Made by a program: the position numbers and the translations under genes. The notes beneath the pieces are model-generated. The model made no database searches. It had not been told where the DNA came from and was given only the letters and a program-made list of their open reading frames with translations. This document shows positions 46,143-59,600 of a stretch of DNA of 64,000 bases, piece by piece (the first letter of the stretch is position 1; every line of letters starts with the position of its first letter). This stretch comes from Caenorhabditis elegans (Eukaryota; Nematoda; Chromadorea; Rhabditida; Rhabditidae), in assembly GCF_000002985.6 (NCBI RefSeq), contig NC_003284.9, positions 17,546,001 to 17,610,000 on the forward strand, read 5' to 3'.

Positions 46143-49100
46143 GAATAAACCTAACCATAAAATTTTCTATGAAAGAACGTTACAAAAAATACATTGTGTA
46201 CCTTTAAAAAAGTGATTTTGTTGTTTATGATTAATTCGCACTTACCCTCATCAAAAATATGGATGTCTTTTTAAAAAACAAGACAATAATTTTGACCATA
46301 AACTATCGTTCTTTTTTTTTTGAATCAGCTTTTCGAATGTTTTTGTTGTTAAAAACAGAATTTCTAGAGCACTATCAAATCTTAATCCTTTTTAGAGTTT
46401 GGCGTTTTTGCAAGGACATCGGATTAGATTTAGTAACAGACGAATAACAGATATTAAAAATTTTAGATCAAAATTGTTGTTCGTCTCTGAACTAATCTTG
46501 TCTGCAAACAGACATACTATAAACTTTTTTCATCATAGGTCAATTACTATTGACATTTTCTAAATAAGGAAAAACCTTTTTTGAATATAATTGCAGGGTA
46601 TAAAAACTTGAAATTAGATAATATGCAAGATGAAGTCTTGTGACATTTAAAAATTATTATGAGCTTTCATTTTTTGTCGAGAATGAGATCTTAATGAGTT
46701 TTCATTCTGTTTTCATACTCTTTTGAGTACTGGTCTGAAAGCAAACATTTGAAAATTTCACATCATCGCACAAATTGTCTGAAAAATGGGCAAAAACTGA
46801 GAATCAAGAGATGAGGTTTTCCGTGAAAATTCAAGAAGTACATACGTTGAATGTTTCGATTTTTCTGGACAAACTACTGGTCTGGGAATGTTTTTATATT
46901 ATGCGTGAGCACCGAGTTTTGGTTATTTTCAGTTTGACTCGAAACAGTTTGTGTTTCTTGAGGCGTTTATGCGTGACTGGTGCCGATCGAGATCAGCATG
47001 TAATAAATTTTTATACTTTTTTTTTTGAAATTCGGAAAATAATATTATTTCGGTGCTTGTATATTTTAACCCCACAGAAACTTGAAGTTTAAAAATGTGA
47101 GATTTATCAGAAATTTTCAAGTGTGCGGTTAGGCTTCACAAGGGTTTGTTAATTATGAAATAGTTGCCCCAAAAGTTATGTTTTTGAATTTTTCAAGAAC
47201 CAACTGAATCGGCACATTGCTCTTTTCTAAAAAAAATTAAATGATTTGAGCCTTGTCATTGAAATTTTTTTCAATTACACATTTATTATAATTAGAATGA
47301 AACTAATCTTTATGTTAGAACACTCCAAAAATTGCCCAATTTTCGGATTTTGGCCGAGTTTCCGAGAAACGTTGAACTTTTAAAAAATTAATCCAAAATT
47401 GAATCCTCGAAATGTAGCTACAAATATTTGTAACAAAACTAAATTATAAAGGTAGTTTTAGCACTTACTAGTGCTACTTCAAGTCTGAGGAGTGTTTACA
47501 AACGCAATGAAAGTAACAAGTTGGCATTTCATTGAATTCCAATTCCAAGTAAAAAGAAAGCAATCAAATAGAAAAAGCAACACTACGAATCACAAACTTC
47601 AATGAACCGAGACGTCTGAAAAAATTAGCTTACTGGTATAACCTGCCAAGCATTGAGTTGATGCAGAAAAAAGAGCAATTGGAAAACTGGCTTCTTTTGA
47701 TAAGGACACTCTTTTCTCATTTCATTTTTCTCCTATGTTCTCCCATTTTTCCATTCTTTTCGAAATGCTCAAAGATCCATGATGGAAGATGATTGATCAG
47801 ACTAATGCTCTTTTAGGGTCTCTTTAGAAGAGAAAATTTAAACAAAAAAAATTAAAATGAACTTCAAACATCAAACATTGAGAGAAACCGAGTGAGACGT
47901 TGGTCGCACTAATAAATTATTGCATTTGGAACAAGAAGCTTACGCATAAGTATCCGGAGTTTCAAATGATGGTTCCCTAGAGAAACAACGTTGAGTCAAT
48001 GATGAAAAGAAACAGAAGAAGTGGAGAATATAATAAAGAAATGAATGTAGCTTGATGTATTTGGAACAGATTTTGGTATCTGTTTGATAAGAATAGCCTT
48101 AAACAAAAAAAACGGGAGCTTCAAGATTGAAAATCCTAGTTCTCAAAAACTTGATCAAAGTTTAATTTTATTCGAAGGTTGTTTTTCATTACATTACAGA
48201 CGGAAAAGCGGTAGTGGGAAATTTTCTAAAATGATTGAGTAACCAGAAATTCCAAGTCAAGGAAAAAAATTACATTTTGAATTTTAGAATATGCTGTTAC
48301 TGATACTGACCTTTCCTAATACGATTTAACACGAAAATAAAAATTCTAGAAGTTTTTCTCTCAAAATTTTGTGTAATTTTGCGTTTCACAGCTTCCATTA
48401 AAAACTTTAAAAATTCTAAAACTTGGCTTAAGCAGTGTTTATGAATGTTTGCTAAATCATTGAGCGGTTTAGTCGAAAAACCATATATCACACTACTGTA
48501 TAGCATTTACATATCTAATTAACCAATTATGATTCTTGTATCCACAGAGTCGCTTCAAATATTATTAATGCATTACTTTTTCATATTCAATTAATCTGCA
48601 ACAAACACGAAATTCGAGAAAATGCGCTATTTGAGACTTTTGAAAACATGTGAAAACGTTCAAAGATCTACGATAGGAAAGGTGTCATTAGGCCTTGTTT
48701 TGATATTTTATTTCAATTCGGAGAAACATGGGGAAACGCATATATATAAGATATTTAAATCTGAAAATAGAATTGAATGAAACGAAAGTGATGAATTGAA
48801 GTTTTGAGTGTTTCAAGATAACAAAAAGAAAACCTTGGCTTGTTAGTCATAGATAAAAAACGTTGTTTTTAAAAATGACTTACAATTCATTTCCTAGATA
48901 CCTAGAGATTGCTAAGTTTGAGTGCCCCATCGCTAACCTTATTTCATGGCGGCTGCGCTCATTGTGCTATCAAATACTTTTTGAACAGTAATAATAGTTA
49001 ATTTACATAGTCGTGCATTATGGCTTCTGTGTCTGTGGCAAATCAACTGTGGTTTTAAAAATTCAAAGAATTGATATCTGAACACTACTATGCCACCATA

Positions 49101-49351
49101 ATAACTCACGACAAGCTGCACAAACTGCAAATTCAGCGTGATATGTATATGAAACATTGTGAAAAACATATAAAACGAATGATCAAAATTTAGTCTGGCT
49201 AGCTTTGTCATCACTTTTCTGACTTCTCAACTAGCTAATTATATTTATGGTGACAGGCGAGGCGTCATTTTCCAAATAAACCAAAAAAGTTGAAATAAAA
49301 GATATTCAAAAAAATTGTTTTCTGTGCTCACACTGAAAATATATGAAAAGT
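46143..49351. other. 3.2 kb noncoding stretch
   Basis: No gene supported. A 91-codon minus ORF at 48939-49214 is rich in aromatic and hydrophobic residues (FYMFFTMFHIHITLNL) and might be a chemoreceptor scrap, but no full receptor exon set surrounds it. Confidence 0.4.
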
Positions 49352-49780
49352 TAAAGGTGGAGTAGCGCCAGTGGGAATTTTGTCTGAATGCACTTATAAT
49401 GATCCAGAACAATTGAATATACAACATTCCAAAAATTTCAGATTTGTCATAATTTCCGGTCAACGTTTTGGCAAATTGTCAAAATTTTGAAAAATACGAG
49501 CTTTTGAGGAAATTTAAACAAATGTCGCATGTTTCGACCCCTACAATGTTTGAATACAATTAATTCAAACAAAACTAAAACATTAAAAAGGCGAAAAAAC
49601 AATTTTTTTTTTGATCGACTTTCAAAATTATGAGTGGCAAAATTGAGTAATTACCACTTTTTGACAGTAAATAAAAAATTTTCAAAAAATGTTTGAAAAG
49701 TTTTATCATGATATTTGGTCATTTTGGGACCAAAGGGGTGGTTTTCAACAATTTCACCACTGGCGCTACTCCACTTTTAA
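49352..49780. mobile_element. MITE with TTAA-type ends
   Basis: The left end TTAAAGGTGGAGTAGCGCCA and the right end (reading ...TGGCGCTACTCCACTTTTAA) form an inverted repeat of about 23 bp with one or two mismatches. TTAA is present at both outer edges, consistent with a TTAA target site. The 429 bp element has no transposase. Related sequence without ends is at 16960-17270, and an end fragment is at 19155-19235. Confidence 0.8.
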
Positions 49781-52700
49781 GTTATTTCAAAAAGTGTACC
49801 TGAAACTTTTTCGCAATGACTTTTTTCCGGTCGCCAAAATAAACAAATCAAGTGATTAAAAAGATTGAAAAAATGAAGCTCAATAACGTCTGAAGTGAGG
49901 AGGCAGGCAGGTTATAAGCATAAACAAAGGAATTTGAGTCATTTAAACAGAATGATGAATTCAAGGGGAAAAAATAGACTTTGAGTGGTATCAAGAGAGG
50001 GAACTGGATGTAACTTTTTTAATGGATGGTGATTCTCGAGAGCAACAATCATCTTTCTGCTCAACTTTCAACAAAAAAAGTTTTATTTAAAGAAACCTAA
50101 CAATTACAGTTCTTTAGTTTTTGATAATTTTGAATTTGTAATAATTTTTTTAAAAGCACGTTTTAAAAGTCTCTAATTTTGATAAATTAAAAAAATAAAT
50201 ACTTCACTACGGTTTGATAAGTTTGGTTTTTTTTTAATTTTAAGAACTTTATAAAAGCTCAGATCGTTATTGATTTTTATTTTTCAAACCTTTAAGGAAT
50301 ATTTCTGAGTTTTCACTTCTAGAAATCACAACCAACTGAACATTTGTAATTTATAAAATTGTCGTTCGGAATTACCCTATACACCAGCCTCCTCCCCCTT
50401 CTCAAATACACAAAAAAAATCGAAAACAAAAATGAGGTCACCTCTTCAATTACCAAAAAAAGGCTCCAGTTTTTCTTTTTCTTTTTTTTCTTTTTCCTCC
50501 ATTTTTTCTAGAAGTGATTGATATAGGCACCTCTTTGATTGATTTAAAGACTAAGCCTGGAACGATTGGAAACTAGAACCAAAACCAGTATTCAAAATGA
50601 AAAATGAGGAGGAATTATAGGAATGAGAAAGGGGGTGGGACTCCCTGGAACCACCAGTTCATTTCGGAACCACTCCGCCTCATTGGGGTCGAAATGAGTA
50701 AAAACAGAAAAATGAAAAAAAAAATAGTGAAAAACAAACATCGTAGCTAGGGGCTATAGACAAAAGAGCAAACTTAATAAGTATTCTGCGTAAGGGATGG
50801 AAAAGATGTTCAACAACTTATTTAGTCCTATGAAATTAGCATTAGAAGGGACCGCTGAAAAAATATTGAACAGCGTTGATTTTAAAACCGTTTTTCGAGA
50901 AAAATTCGAAATACTTGCAGAAAAATCAATGTTTAATTGCAAAACAGTTAACAGGATAATTTTTAATTGACGTAACATTTTTGCAATTTTTGCGCAGTCA
51001 AACTGTTTGGATATTGGTTATTACAAAACGTTGCCAAAGTCAAAATTTTTATCTGATTTGGAATTTATGCAATTGTAAAGTTTTTTACTGTTGATTTAAA
51101 ATTTCGAAGTTTTTTTAATAGAAACATTGAGAAATGTTCAAAATTTCCCCTTGACATAATTTTTTAGTATTCCGTAGGTCTGTTGAAATTCCGATAACCA
51201 AAACAAATTTGTAGACATCTTATTCTAAAGTTAAGTCTTTTGTTACAATCGTGTACAAAAAAACTGGATGGAAAAATTTCATATTATCTTTCTCATAGTT
51301 CTCTTCCACAGCTTATTTTTTTAAGGTTTTAAAATAAAAAAATATCATTCAAAATCATAATTCTCCTGTCCAGACGTCGGGTCCGTTATAAACAACTTTA
51401 AGTACGTCTTATCCGAAAAACATAGATGCCATTAAAACACAACGTGTATGCTGTGCGACAACACTTATTTTTGGAAATTTGAGATTTTAGAACTATATAA
51501 GTACATCGGAACAGTTTGAAAATACGTTTTCCGATTTGAAAATTGTCCATTTTTCTCTAAACCAAACACATGCCTCAGTTTTCTCAGAACTTGCATTAAC
51601 AAACATTTTCTGAACCTTAGACAAAAAACAAAGAGTTTGAAATAATGTACCAAAAAATGAAGACGGGGAGACACTGAGATAATCGGTTTCTTTGTTGTCT
51701 ACTGGGACCTAGTTTATCAAAGTCTAGGTATATAATTACACTTTTTGGGAGTTGGCGGTTAACTCAAAATGTTTTTTGCATGTGTGTCTTTTTCTATTCA
51801 TATGAAATCTTTTCGAAAACTAGTTTTTCTTTTGACAAACCAACACACATGTTCAGAAAAAGAAATGGAGCAAAAAAGGGCCCCACGGATGGCATACAAT
51901 CGTCTTATTTCCTGAGTTTTGCATACTGCCAACTTGCGAATAAATCATTTTGTAGTTTAATTAATAATCTGAAAGTTCGAATCAAAACATGGACATTTTT
52001 GTTGGCATAAAAAAGCGTAGTGAGCCTTGCAGGCAACCGGTTTGACCTCATGTTAATACTGCTCAAAAAATCAGAAAGTGGACCTGCTTACAGAAAAAAA
52101 TCATGCCACTTGAACTTGCAATTCAGAAAATGCTTTTTAGGACAACTACCTGCAATGAAAATATTTCCAATTGCCCTCCTCTCGCCTCAATATCTCGATT
52201 GGCAATCCAATATTGCGAATTGAGAAAACAACTTTTATTGTGTGCTTTATAAGTTTTATTAGATTTTCGTGTGAAATAAGAAATTGGTGGAGACTGGAAA
52301 ATGAGATACTTGTATGAAATGGGAAAAGGGGGATGAAAATGATTTCGTTAAATTTTTTGCTCCCGGAGAAAAAAAGATGCGATTTTTTTCTTCGGCTCAG
52401 CTAGGTTGATTGAACACATTTATTTTTACAATACAGTACTTGTACTGTAATCAGAAATACCAGGAAAACACATTTTTTTGCGCTCTGTGTCATGTTTTAG
52501 ATCTGAAAATTTAGTTTTTCTTTTAGATGAAGTAGCGTTAGTAAAATGAGAAAATATCACACAAATTTTCAATTTTTCTTTTAAATTAATTCAATTACGG
52601 TAAGACTTTGAAGTTTTTGCAGTGTTACTTGCTCATATTGAACGAAATGAAGCGTAATTAACAAAATTCAAACTGGCCCTACTTCTTCTTCAAGTTCAGT

Positions 52701-54522
52701 GGACCCTGTGACTTGAAGCAGTGTAAAACTTAGTTATAATCTCTGTAATCCAATTTCAACAGTTTTGCTCAAGTAGAACCACTATTTCCAACTCGCTTCA
52801 GTGTCATAGTGTCCTTTTCAGCTAGAACGATGACTACCGACGAGTTAGAAATTGTGTCTGCTTGTTGAATGAATAAAGTTGCTCCAGGAGCATGGTTGGG
52901 AATGAATGATAAGAACTGATGGCTATCAGGAATTGTGTAGCATTAAACCTTGTGGCACGCCCTACACAATGATGACGTCATTGAGGTGAAGAGTGGGAGG
53001 GGACCATTGGAATGCATTGTGCCAACAAGAATAAGTTTAAGCCTGCTCGACACGATGAAAATTATTTTAATGTTCTCAGAAAACCCGAAAAAAACTGTGA
53101 AAATAATCATAACTATTGAAAAATCTTACAATTTTTCACAAAACGGAAGTTAAGAGTTTCCACCGATTTAAATTAAAATAAAATATCGCGACTGGAACTC
53201 ATTATAGTTAGTCGATTGCTCTACATTTAGGCAAGCAGAAAGAAAACTAGACATGGCGTGCAACAAGGAAACAGAAAAAGGTACTTAATTCTTTCAATGT
53301 TGCAGTGCCTTCGATTACAACTTAATTGAATTCGAGAAACTTGCAAGATAGCGAGGAAATTGAAATTTTGGAGTTTACTTGCTGACACTATGTCCGTGGA
53401 AAAACTGGCACAACAAATGAAATTTTTTAAAAATTTGATATAGGGTTTCTGTAATACAGGTATGTAAAAACAGTGTTTGAGAAAACTTGATGTGGTGCTT
53501 ATTATTCAGTTTACTACTTCCTACAATTTTTTTTAATTTTACAGCGGCAGACTTTTTATGGGAAAATTTTTATAAGCCAATCTGGGATTTCAACAGATTT
53601 GTTTGAGAGAACTAAGAGCCGACAGAAATCGATGACAGCCATTGGCTACTGATGAGCATCATTGGATAAGAATAATTGTTTTTTTTTTAATTTTGTTTGA
53701 AAGATACATTTTTACGACTGCAAAACCAGCGGATTCATGGCATTTAATCCTAATCAGAATAATTTCATCTGAGAATCACAAATCAACAAATGCCAATGTT
53801 CAAGTTTTGTCTTCGGGAAAATTTCAGCTTTTAGCTTTAATTTCTGTACCGTTTCCGAAACTCTAAAAAACAAACATTTTGTTGTCACGTGAAGTTTTCG
53901 TTTTTCCTGTTTTGAAAAATCTTAATTGTTCAAATTTTCAGGACAGTTTTTAAAGAATAATTTCTGATCATTAGGTATTAAAAAAATTTATTTTTCTCAA
54001 TAAAACCAACCCCTTATTATTATTTTTAAAATTCTAGATTTTTTCATATGTCCATTTTTCTCAAATAACACTGAAAAAACCAATAATTTTCCTGATATCT
54101 ACAATTTAGTTGAATCAGAAGTTAGACGATTGTCTTCTCGGCTTGTAAACTGTCACTTAAAATAATCGTCCTAATTCCCGTTTTACGCTATCAAAAAGTA
54201 TTTTAAATGTCAACTAACACATCATGCACTTTGCGACAATCAAACAAACTCTTCATAGTACTCCCCAGGAAAACGATGACTATTTGGCAGAGAAACGCAT
54301 AAAATTCCATTTTCAATCCATATTGTAAACATTTTTGTATTAGGCAGGCAAAACGTGACACGTCATTCCAGTGATATCGAAAGTTTACACGGCCAAACTT
54401 CATCGCAGCTGAGAGGAAGAAGGCATAGATAAGAAAGTGAGAATAAATAGGCCACAACCGAGAATCGAAACACTTGAAATTCATATCTTGAAGTTTCATT
54501 TCATTTCATTTTTTTTCTGAAA
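49781..54522. other. 4.7 kb noncoding stretch
   Basis: No exon is supported. Points of note are a CT-rich tract and GC-richer island at 50380-50760 (GGGACTCCCTGGAACCACC, CCGCCTCATTGGGGTCG) and a TGACGTCA palindrome at 52973-52980. The last 300 bp should contain the galectin promoter. Confidence 0.4.
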
Positions 54523-55423
54523 ATGGCCGCTCCAATTCTCAATCCAGTAAGTCAACCCTCCCCTCCTCTTTCCAAAACAAAACTAATTCAAAAAGCGTTT
54601 TCAGTCAGTCCCAGGAACCTTTGCTCTCCCCTTCGGAGTTCGCAGCGGACTTCAAATTGCTGTCAATGGATTGGTTAAGCACAAAAAGTGGGTTTTAAAA
54701 GATATCAACATAAAAATGATGACATCGGTTTTCAGGGACTTTGTCGTCAACCTGATCTCCGGTGGAAACATCGCTCTTCACGTCAACTTCCGATTCGAGA
54801 AGCAGAAGATTGTGGCAATCAACGCTAAAATTGATAATGCATGGGGAAACGAGGTACGTTGTTTTGAAATCAGACTGTTTAGCGGGAAGAGTTGGATTGA
54901 ATTTGTATGCATAAGTTCATAAAAAATCGTGTGTGGGAAACTCTGAATGTTTTGAGTCGCTCGGTAGTTAGGTTGTTTTCCAACATAGGTTGCACTGTTA
55001 GTGAAACTAAATTATAAACATACAATGAATTCCTGTAAGCTATGTAGTTTGCAGATAGCATGGCAACCTAGGCCAAAAAGCTACATTACGCTTCAGTCAC
55101 AGAGTGCCATTGGCGAACACTTGCATGCTCTTAACAACCTGTAACAGAAGGGTGGGCACCATTAAAAACAAAATTCCCTCCAAATTTCCAGTCCCATTTT
55201 CGTGGACCAAAATTGAAAATTTCAGATCTCCCACGCCAACCCACTTCACCACGACCAGGCCTTCGACCTGCAAATCCGTGTCTACCCAGGATACTTCCAC
55301 ATCACCACCAACGGAGTTCTTCTCGGAGACTTCCCACATCGTCTTCCCTTTGAAAGCATTCAGGCTATCAATCTCGAAGGAAAAGTTCACATTAACAATG
55401 TTCAATATTCTCAATTCCATTAA
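54523..55423 (+). CDS. lec-9: Single-domain galectin, 140 residues
   Basis: Four exons (54523-54546, 54605-54687, 54736-54853, 55226-55423) give 140 residues, the usual length of a prototype galectin, a soluble beta-galactoside-binding lectin that acts in the cytosol and after unconventional export. The start reads MAAPILNP and there is no signal peptide. The carbohydrate-binding residues are visible: H51, N53 and R55 in HVNFR, N65, W72 and E75 in WGNE. The arginine usual two residues after that glutamate is S77 here, and the valine usual two before N65 is A63, so sugar preference may differ from mammalian galectins. The end NLEGKVHINNVQYSQFH is the expected last strands. An AATAAA lies at 55474-55479. 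The name lec-9 is from remembered length and type; another lec gene is possible. Confidence 0.9.
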
Positions 55424-56606
55424 ATTAGTCGTTACCACATTTTTTCAATTTCTTTTTTATTGGACACTTTTGTAATAAACATGTGCAAAACTGCCGTCTT
55501 TTGACTGCTCTTATCAGTTTAGCATTGCTGGCAAATAGCTATAATTTCGAGAAACACTGGACAGTTTCGAAACTTGAGTGTTTGAATTCTTGGCATACTA
55601 GTTTTTGCGATTGTGTTTCACAAATATTTATCAGGAAATTAAATATTAATTTAGAAAATGATAGTACAGGTGGGATAGGGAAACATTGACAAATTGCGAG
55701 TTTCAGAGGAGGTTTTTGGCAGAATTGAAAAGTAGAGATTAACTGAGAGAGGTGGAGAAAATTGCAAGAATAAAGCCATGGACAGGAAAACAGGAAAAAT
55801 AAAAACATTCAATATAATACAAACTTTAAAAATTCCAAAATATATATAGAGAGTACAACTTTTTGTTTGGGCTGATAGTTTTTTGATACATAAATCGACA
55901 AGTAAATTTTTAGTGACTTTGATTAATTTTTATTCATACAAATTGTTGATTAGTTGATGCTACTAGAGTAGAAGTTTCAGATTGCACGGTTGTGAGCAGG
56001 ATAACGGTATGGGTATGTCGGCTGAAAAAGTACATTCGAACTCATTTCTTTTTTATTTTTTGGATTTCAGTTGTCTCATATCATTTTCATAAAACCCCCG
56101 ATTTTTTTTTGCAAACAAATTTAATTTGTTCACCTTGAAAGTGTTTTGGACCAGTGTTTATTCAAACCATGAGATTTGTAATTTGTCAACGTGAAAAAAC
56201 TGAATCCAAAGAGGATAATTGTGGAATTTTAAGGAGGCCCTATATAGTTACGAGAATTTTTCCAACAATTGTTTAATTTTTAAGATTTTTCGTTTTGAGT
56301 TACAGTAATTTGAATAACTTAAAGTGACAAAATTGTCAAAGATTTTTGCTCAAGATCAAGGCACCAAAAACTTCTAACGGAAAAATTGCGGAAAGTTTCA
56401 AATTTTTATTTTTGCTGAATTTGAACTTTTTTAGTCAAAAGTTGAAACGCAAACTGATTTTTAAATGATCCTTAGAGCATCACAACTGAAGGTGTGATAA
56501 AATTGAGAATTTGACAAAATTTCATTTTCTATGAGAATTCGATAGCAATTGAGACTAGTCAAGTAATTTTGTCTCAAATTGAAGTAGTCTGAAGGTCTTT
56601 CTGTAA
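55424..56606. other. Intergenic between convergent genes
   Basis: Contains the galectin 3' end with its AATAAA and, from the right, the 3' region of the minus-strand acidic gene. A 68-codon frame at 55483-55689 begins with GTG, lies within the likely 3' UTR, and is not called as a gene. Confidence 0.5.
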
Positions 56607-59600
56607 TCATATAACACCTACCAAATCGGCCAGGTCACGAATCACAACTGTATCCACCACATCTTTCAAACATCTGTCGGCTGCTTTCATAATTTCCGAA
56701 TCAGTAGGCCGACGCTCGTCTTTTGCCCGCGGAAGTGGAATTACTGGGTTCTCCCGAGCAAACTGTTTTTTGTACAATGATATAAGCGCCGTTAGTTCTT
56801 CTTCAGCTTCATCCATAACGTTTCCATTTTCAAACGGGATCGGTCTGAGTTTTTTCCAGATTTCACGACATGCGGGATCTGTCATATGAACCCTTTCGAA
56901 GTCTTCATACTGGTACATGCGGGCAAGTTTTTCACGGAACTGGATCATTCTTTCTCGGAGAAGAGGAGGTTGTTTGTGCAAATCGTAGACCAGTGGAAGT
57001 TGAAAATTTTTTATTTTTTCTTCGGCAGCTTCATCTTCAACTTGTTTCGTTTTCTCTAGCATTTCCTTTTGAAAATTCAGAACTGTGGGATCAGTTGTTT
57101 CCTGGAATTGATCCAAAAAATCTTGTTGGGTAACTTGGCCTCGATTACGGGAAGACTTGTCGAACCAAACTCGACTGCTAGTGTACCACGTGGGTTTGAA
57201 CCGATAGTAACGTTCAATACTCTGGTTTTGTGTTGGAATTGCTGGCATGGGACTCTGGGGAAGACACAAAACTTTCAACCGGAGAACTGCATCCTTTTCT
57301 AGGACTTCTTCAAGTTGTTTTTCATAGCATTCCAATTGCTTAACATTTGCCTCTCTGTCCCGATCGCTCATTCTCGAATCCAGCAGCTTCATTTCGAGAT
57401 ACGGAATTTGCAGCTCCAACATTCTTTTTATAATCAAATCTCCCCGGTCTTGATCCAAAATTGACAAGAATTCAGGACAAAGCGACAGGTCAAGTGTTTC
57501 GAGTTCTGTTAAAGGACCGATGTCAACCACCTGTTCACATGTTGCTTGACATTGGCCTCTTGGTGGGCACCATACGCGTCCAGGCAGATCGTCTTCGGGT
57601 GGCAGAAGATCCAGCGGGTAGAGTTCAACTTCTTCACCAAGCCATGGTTTCCAAGTCTTCGATTGCAACAAGATATCTTGATTTTGCTCCAATGGAATGT
57701 TTTCAGTAGATATTCCTTCTTTCTCATTTCGAGATTTTTCTTCAAAAACTTGAATTTCCATTCCATCACTTGATGAAGCTTCAGCATGTTTTTCATAGTT
57801 AATTTCTTGTTCTTCAGAAATGTGGCCACGACCAGACGCAATTTGAGTTTCAGGATTTGGCGGTGTAGGTTCTTGCAACTTCTCGGCGACTTCTTGCTCA
57901 AATCGTGGCTTCTTAGCCTCAGGTTCTTCGCAGACAACTTCTTTAGTTGGAATTTTCTCTGACAAAGATCCTTGTGGTTTTTCTGCGGATTGTTCATTGG
58001 GATGTAGGTCTTGCCCAGAAGTTACTTCAGGGCTTGTCGGATTTTCAGCAACTGTGCTTTGAGTTTCTGTGATAAGTTCCTCTGTCGTTATAGGTGTTTC
58101 TATCTCATTGACTGGGTTTGTATTTTTAGTTAATTCTGTTGGTTTGAAGAGTGGTTCCGCGATTTCATTGTTAAATGATATATTTTCAATCACCGGTTCC
58201 TTAATCGTCAGTTCTTCAATTTTTGGGGACTCCTCGTAAATTTCTTCCGTGTTGCTTTCCGACATAGGTTCTTCAATAACTGGAGGAGCCTGGCCACTAG
58301 TTTCTTCAATACTTGGAGCCACCGTTGTGAGATCTTCCATCTCAAGTTCAGCAGCTGGGATCGTAGATTCTTCAATTTCTTCTTTTGGAGCTTCTCCCGG
58401 TGTATCCACTGAACTCTCCAATATCGGCATTGCAAAACTGTCATCGGGGTCTTCATCATCTTCCTCTTGCTTTTCTCCCAGTGCTTCCAACTTTTTCGCT
58501 TCCCGTTGAGCCTTCCGCCTTGCGGCATCAGCTTTTTTCTTCATAGCCGCTAATTTTGCTTTAGACGGTGTGTTCTTTTTTTCGGGTGTTGGTTTTGGAG
58601 TTTTGATGGGCTGAAAAAATTTGTTTCAGTTATTAAAATTTGTCTATTATTTATGTTTGTCTTGTGTAGCCGTTACTATTTCGCTTTCCACTCAAACATC
58701 AAACAGAACTTGAAAATTTCAGTAAGGAATTTCCTACCTACAATGTCCTTAGTTAAATAAGTATCAATGACAAAAAAAAAAGTTGTTTTTATTTATTTAT
58801 AATTTTGATCTTCAACTCACTATTTGGTACCGACCCTGAGTTTCAGCAAAAAAATATGTTTAGAGTAGGAGCTTTAAACACTTTTCTGTTGATGATTAGT
58901 TCTGACATTACCTAAATTTCATAACCTGTCACAGCAAAATTACTTTTTAGAAATTTGTATTAAGCTAATGTAAATTAACGGGAAAATTTGCGTCCTTACT
59001 AAAAAGCGAATCAAAACATATTGAATACTCACATTTCAGAACGTGTAATTTCTTTTCTCACATCTCAGTTGTGATTAATTTTCTGGCAACTTTTTTTAAA
59101 AATAATATTTGTCTTCTAACCCAAATCCCTTTCCCTTTCGACAAATGGACAAAACTGATTTTTTCAAACTTATAATCCCCTGTTTTGAATAAAAAACGAT
59201 TGTAGAAGTTTTAGAAAATGTATGTTCACTCCAAAAATGATGAAGTTGTTGTTGAAACTTTAAAAAAAAGCCGTAAAAATGGTCCCTGAAATTCGTGATT
59301 TGAAATTGAAAGTGTTGCTGACAAACTATTTGGCAAACACCGATTTTAAGACAAAATGAAGAAATTTTTTCGGACATTCTATAATTATATGTTTTCCCCG
59401 AGAAAGCGGAGCGAGTATCGTAGCGCCAGCTTAAAGGCGCATCGCCTTTAGTGTTCGAAGGGTCTCGACGCGATGAAATCTTGCCTTGGCCGCAGCGGCG
59501 TTTTGTCACCATTCTACGTGTTGGTAACGAAAAAGGACGTGATTTTATCGATTCGCATCGATTTTTTTGGATTTTTCTTTGATTTTATTGTATTTTTATC

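Noticed and set aside
48939..49214. 91-codon hydrophobic minus ORF, possible chemoreceptor piece
   Set aside because: No neighbouring receptor exons and no family motif; hydrophobic ORFs are common in T-rich DNA.
55483..55689. 68-codon ORF with signal-peptide-like start after the galectin
   Set aside because: It starts with GTG; the real ATG just before it is in another frame and stops after seven residues. It lies over the galectin polyadenylation region.
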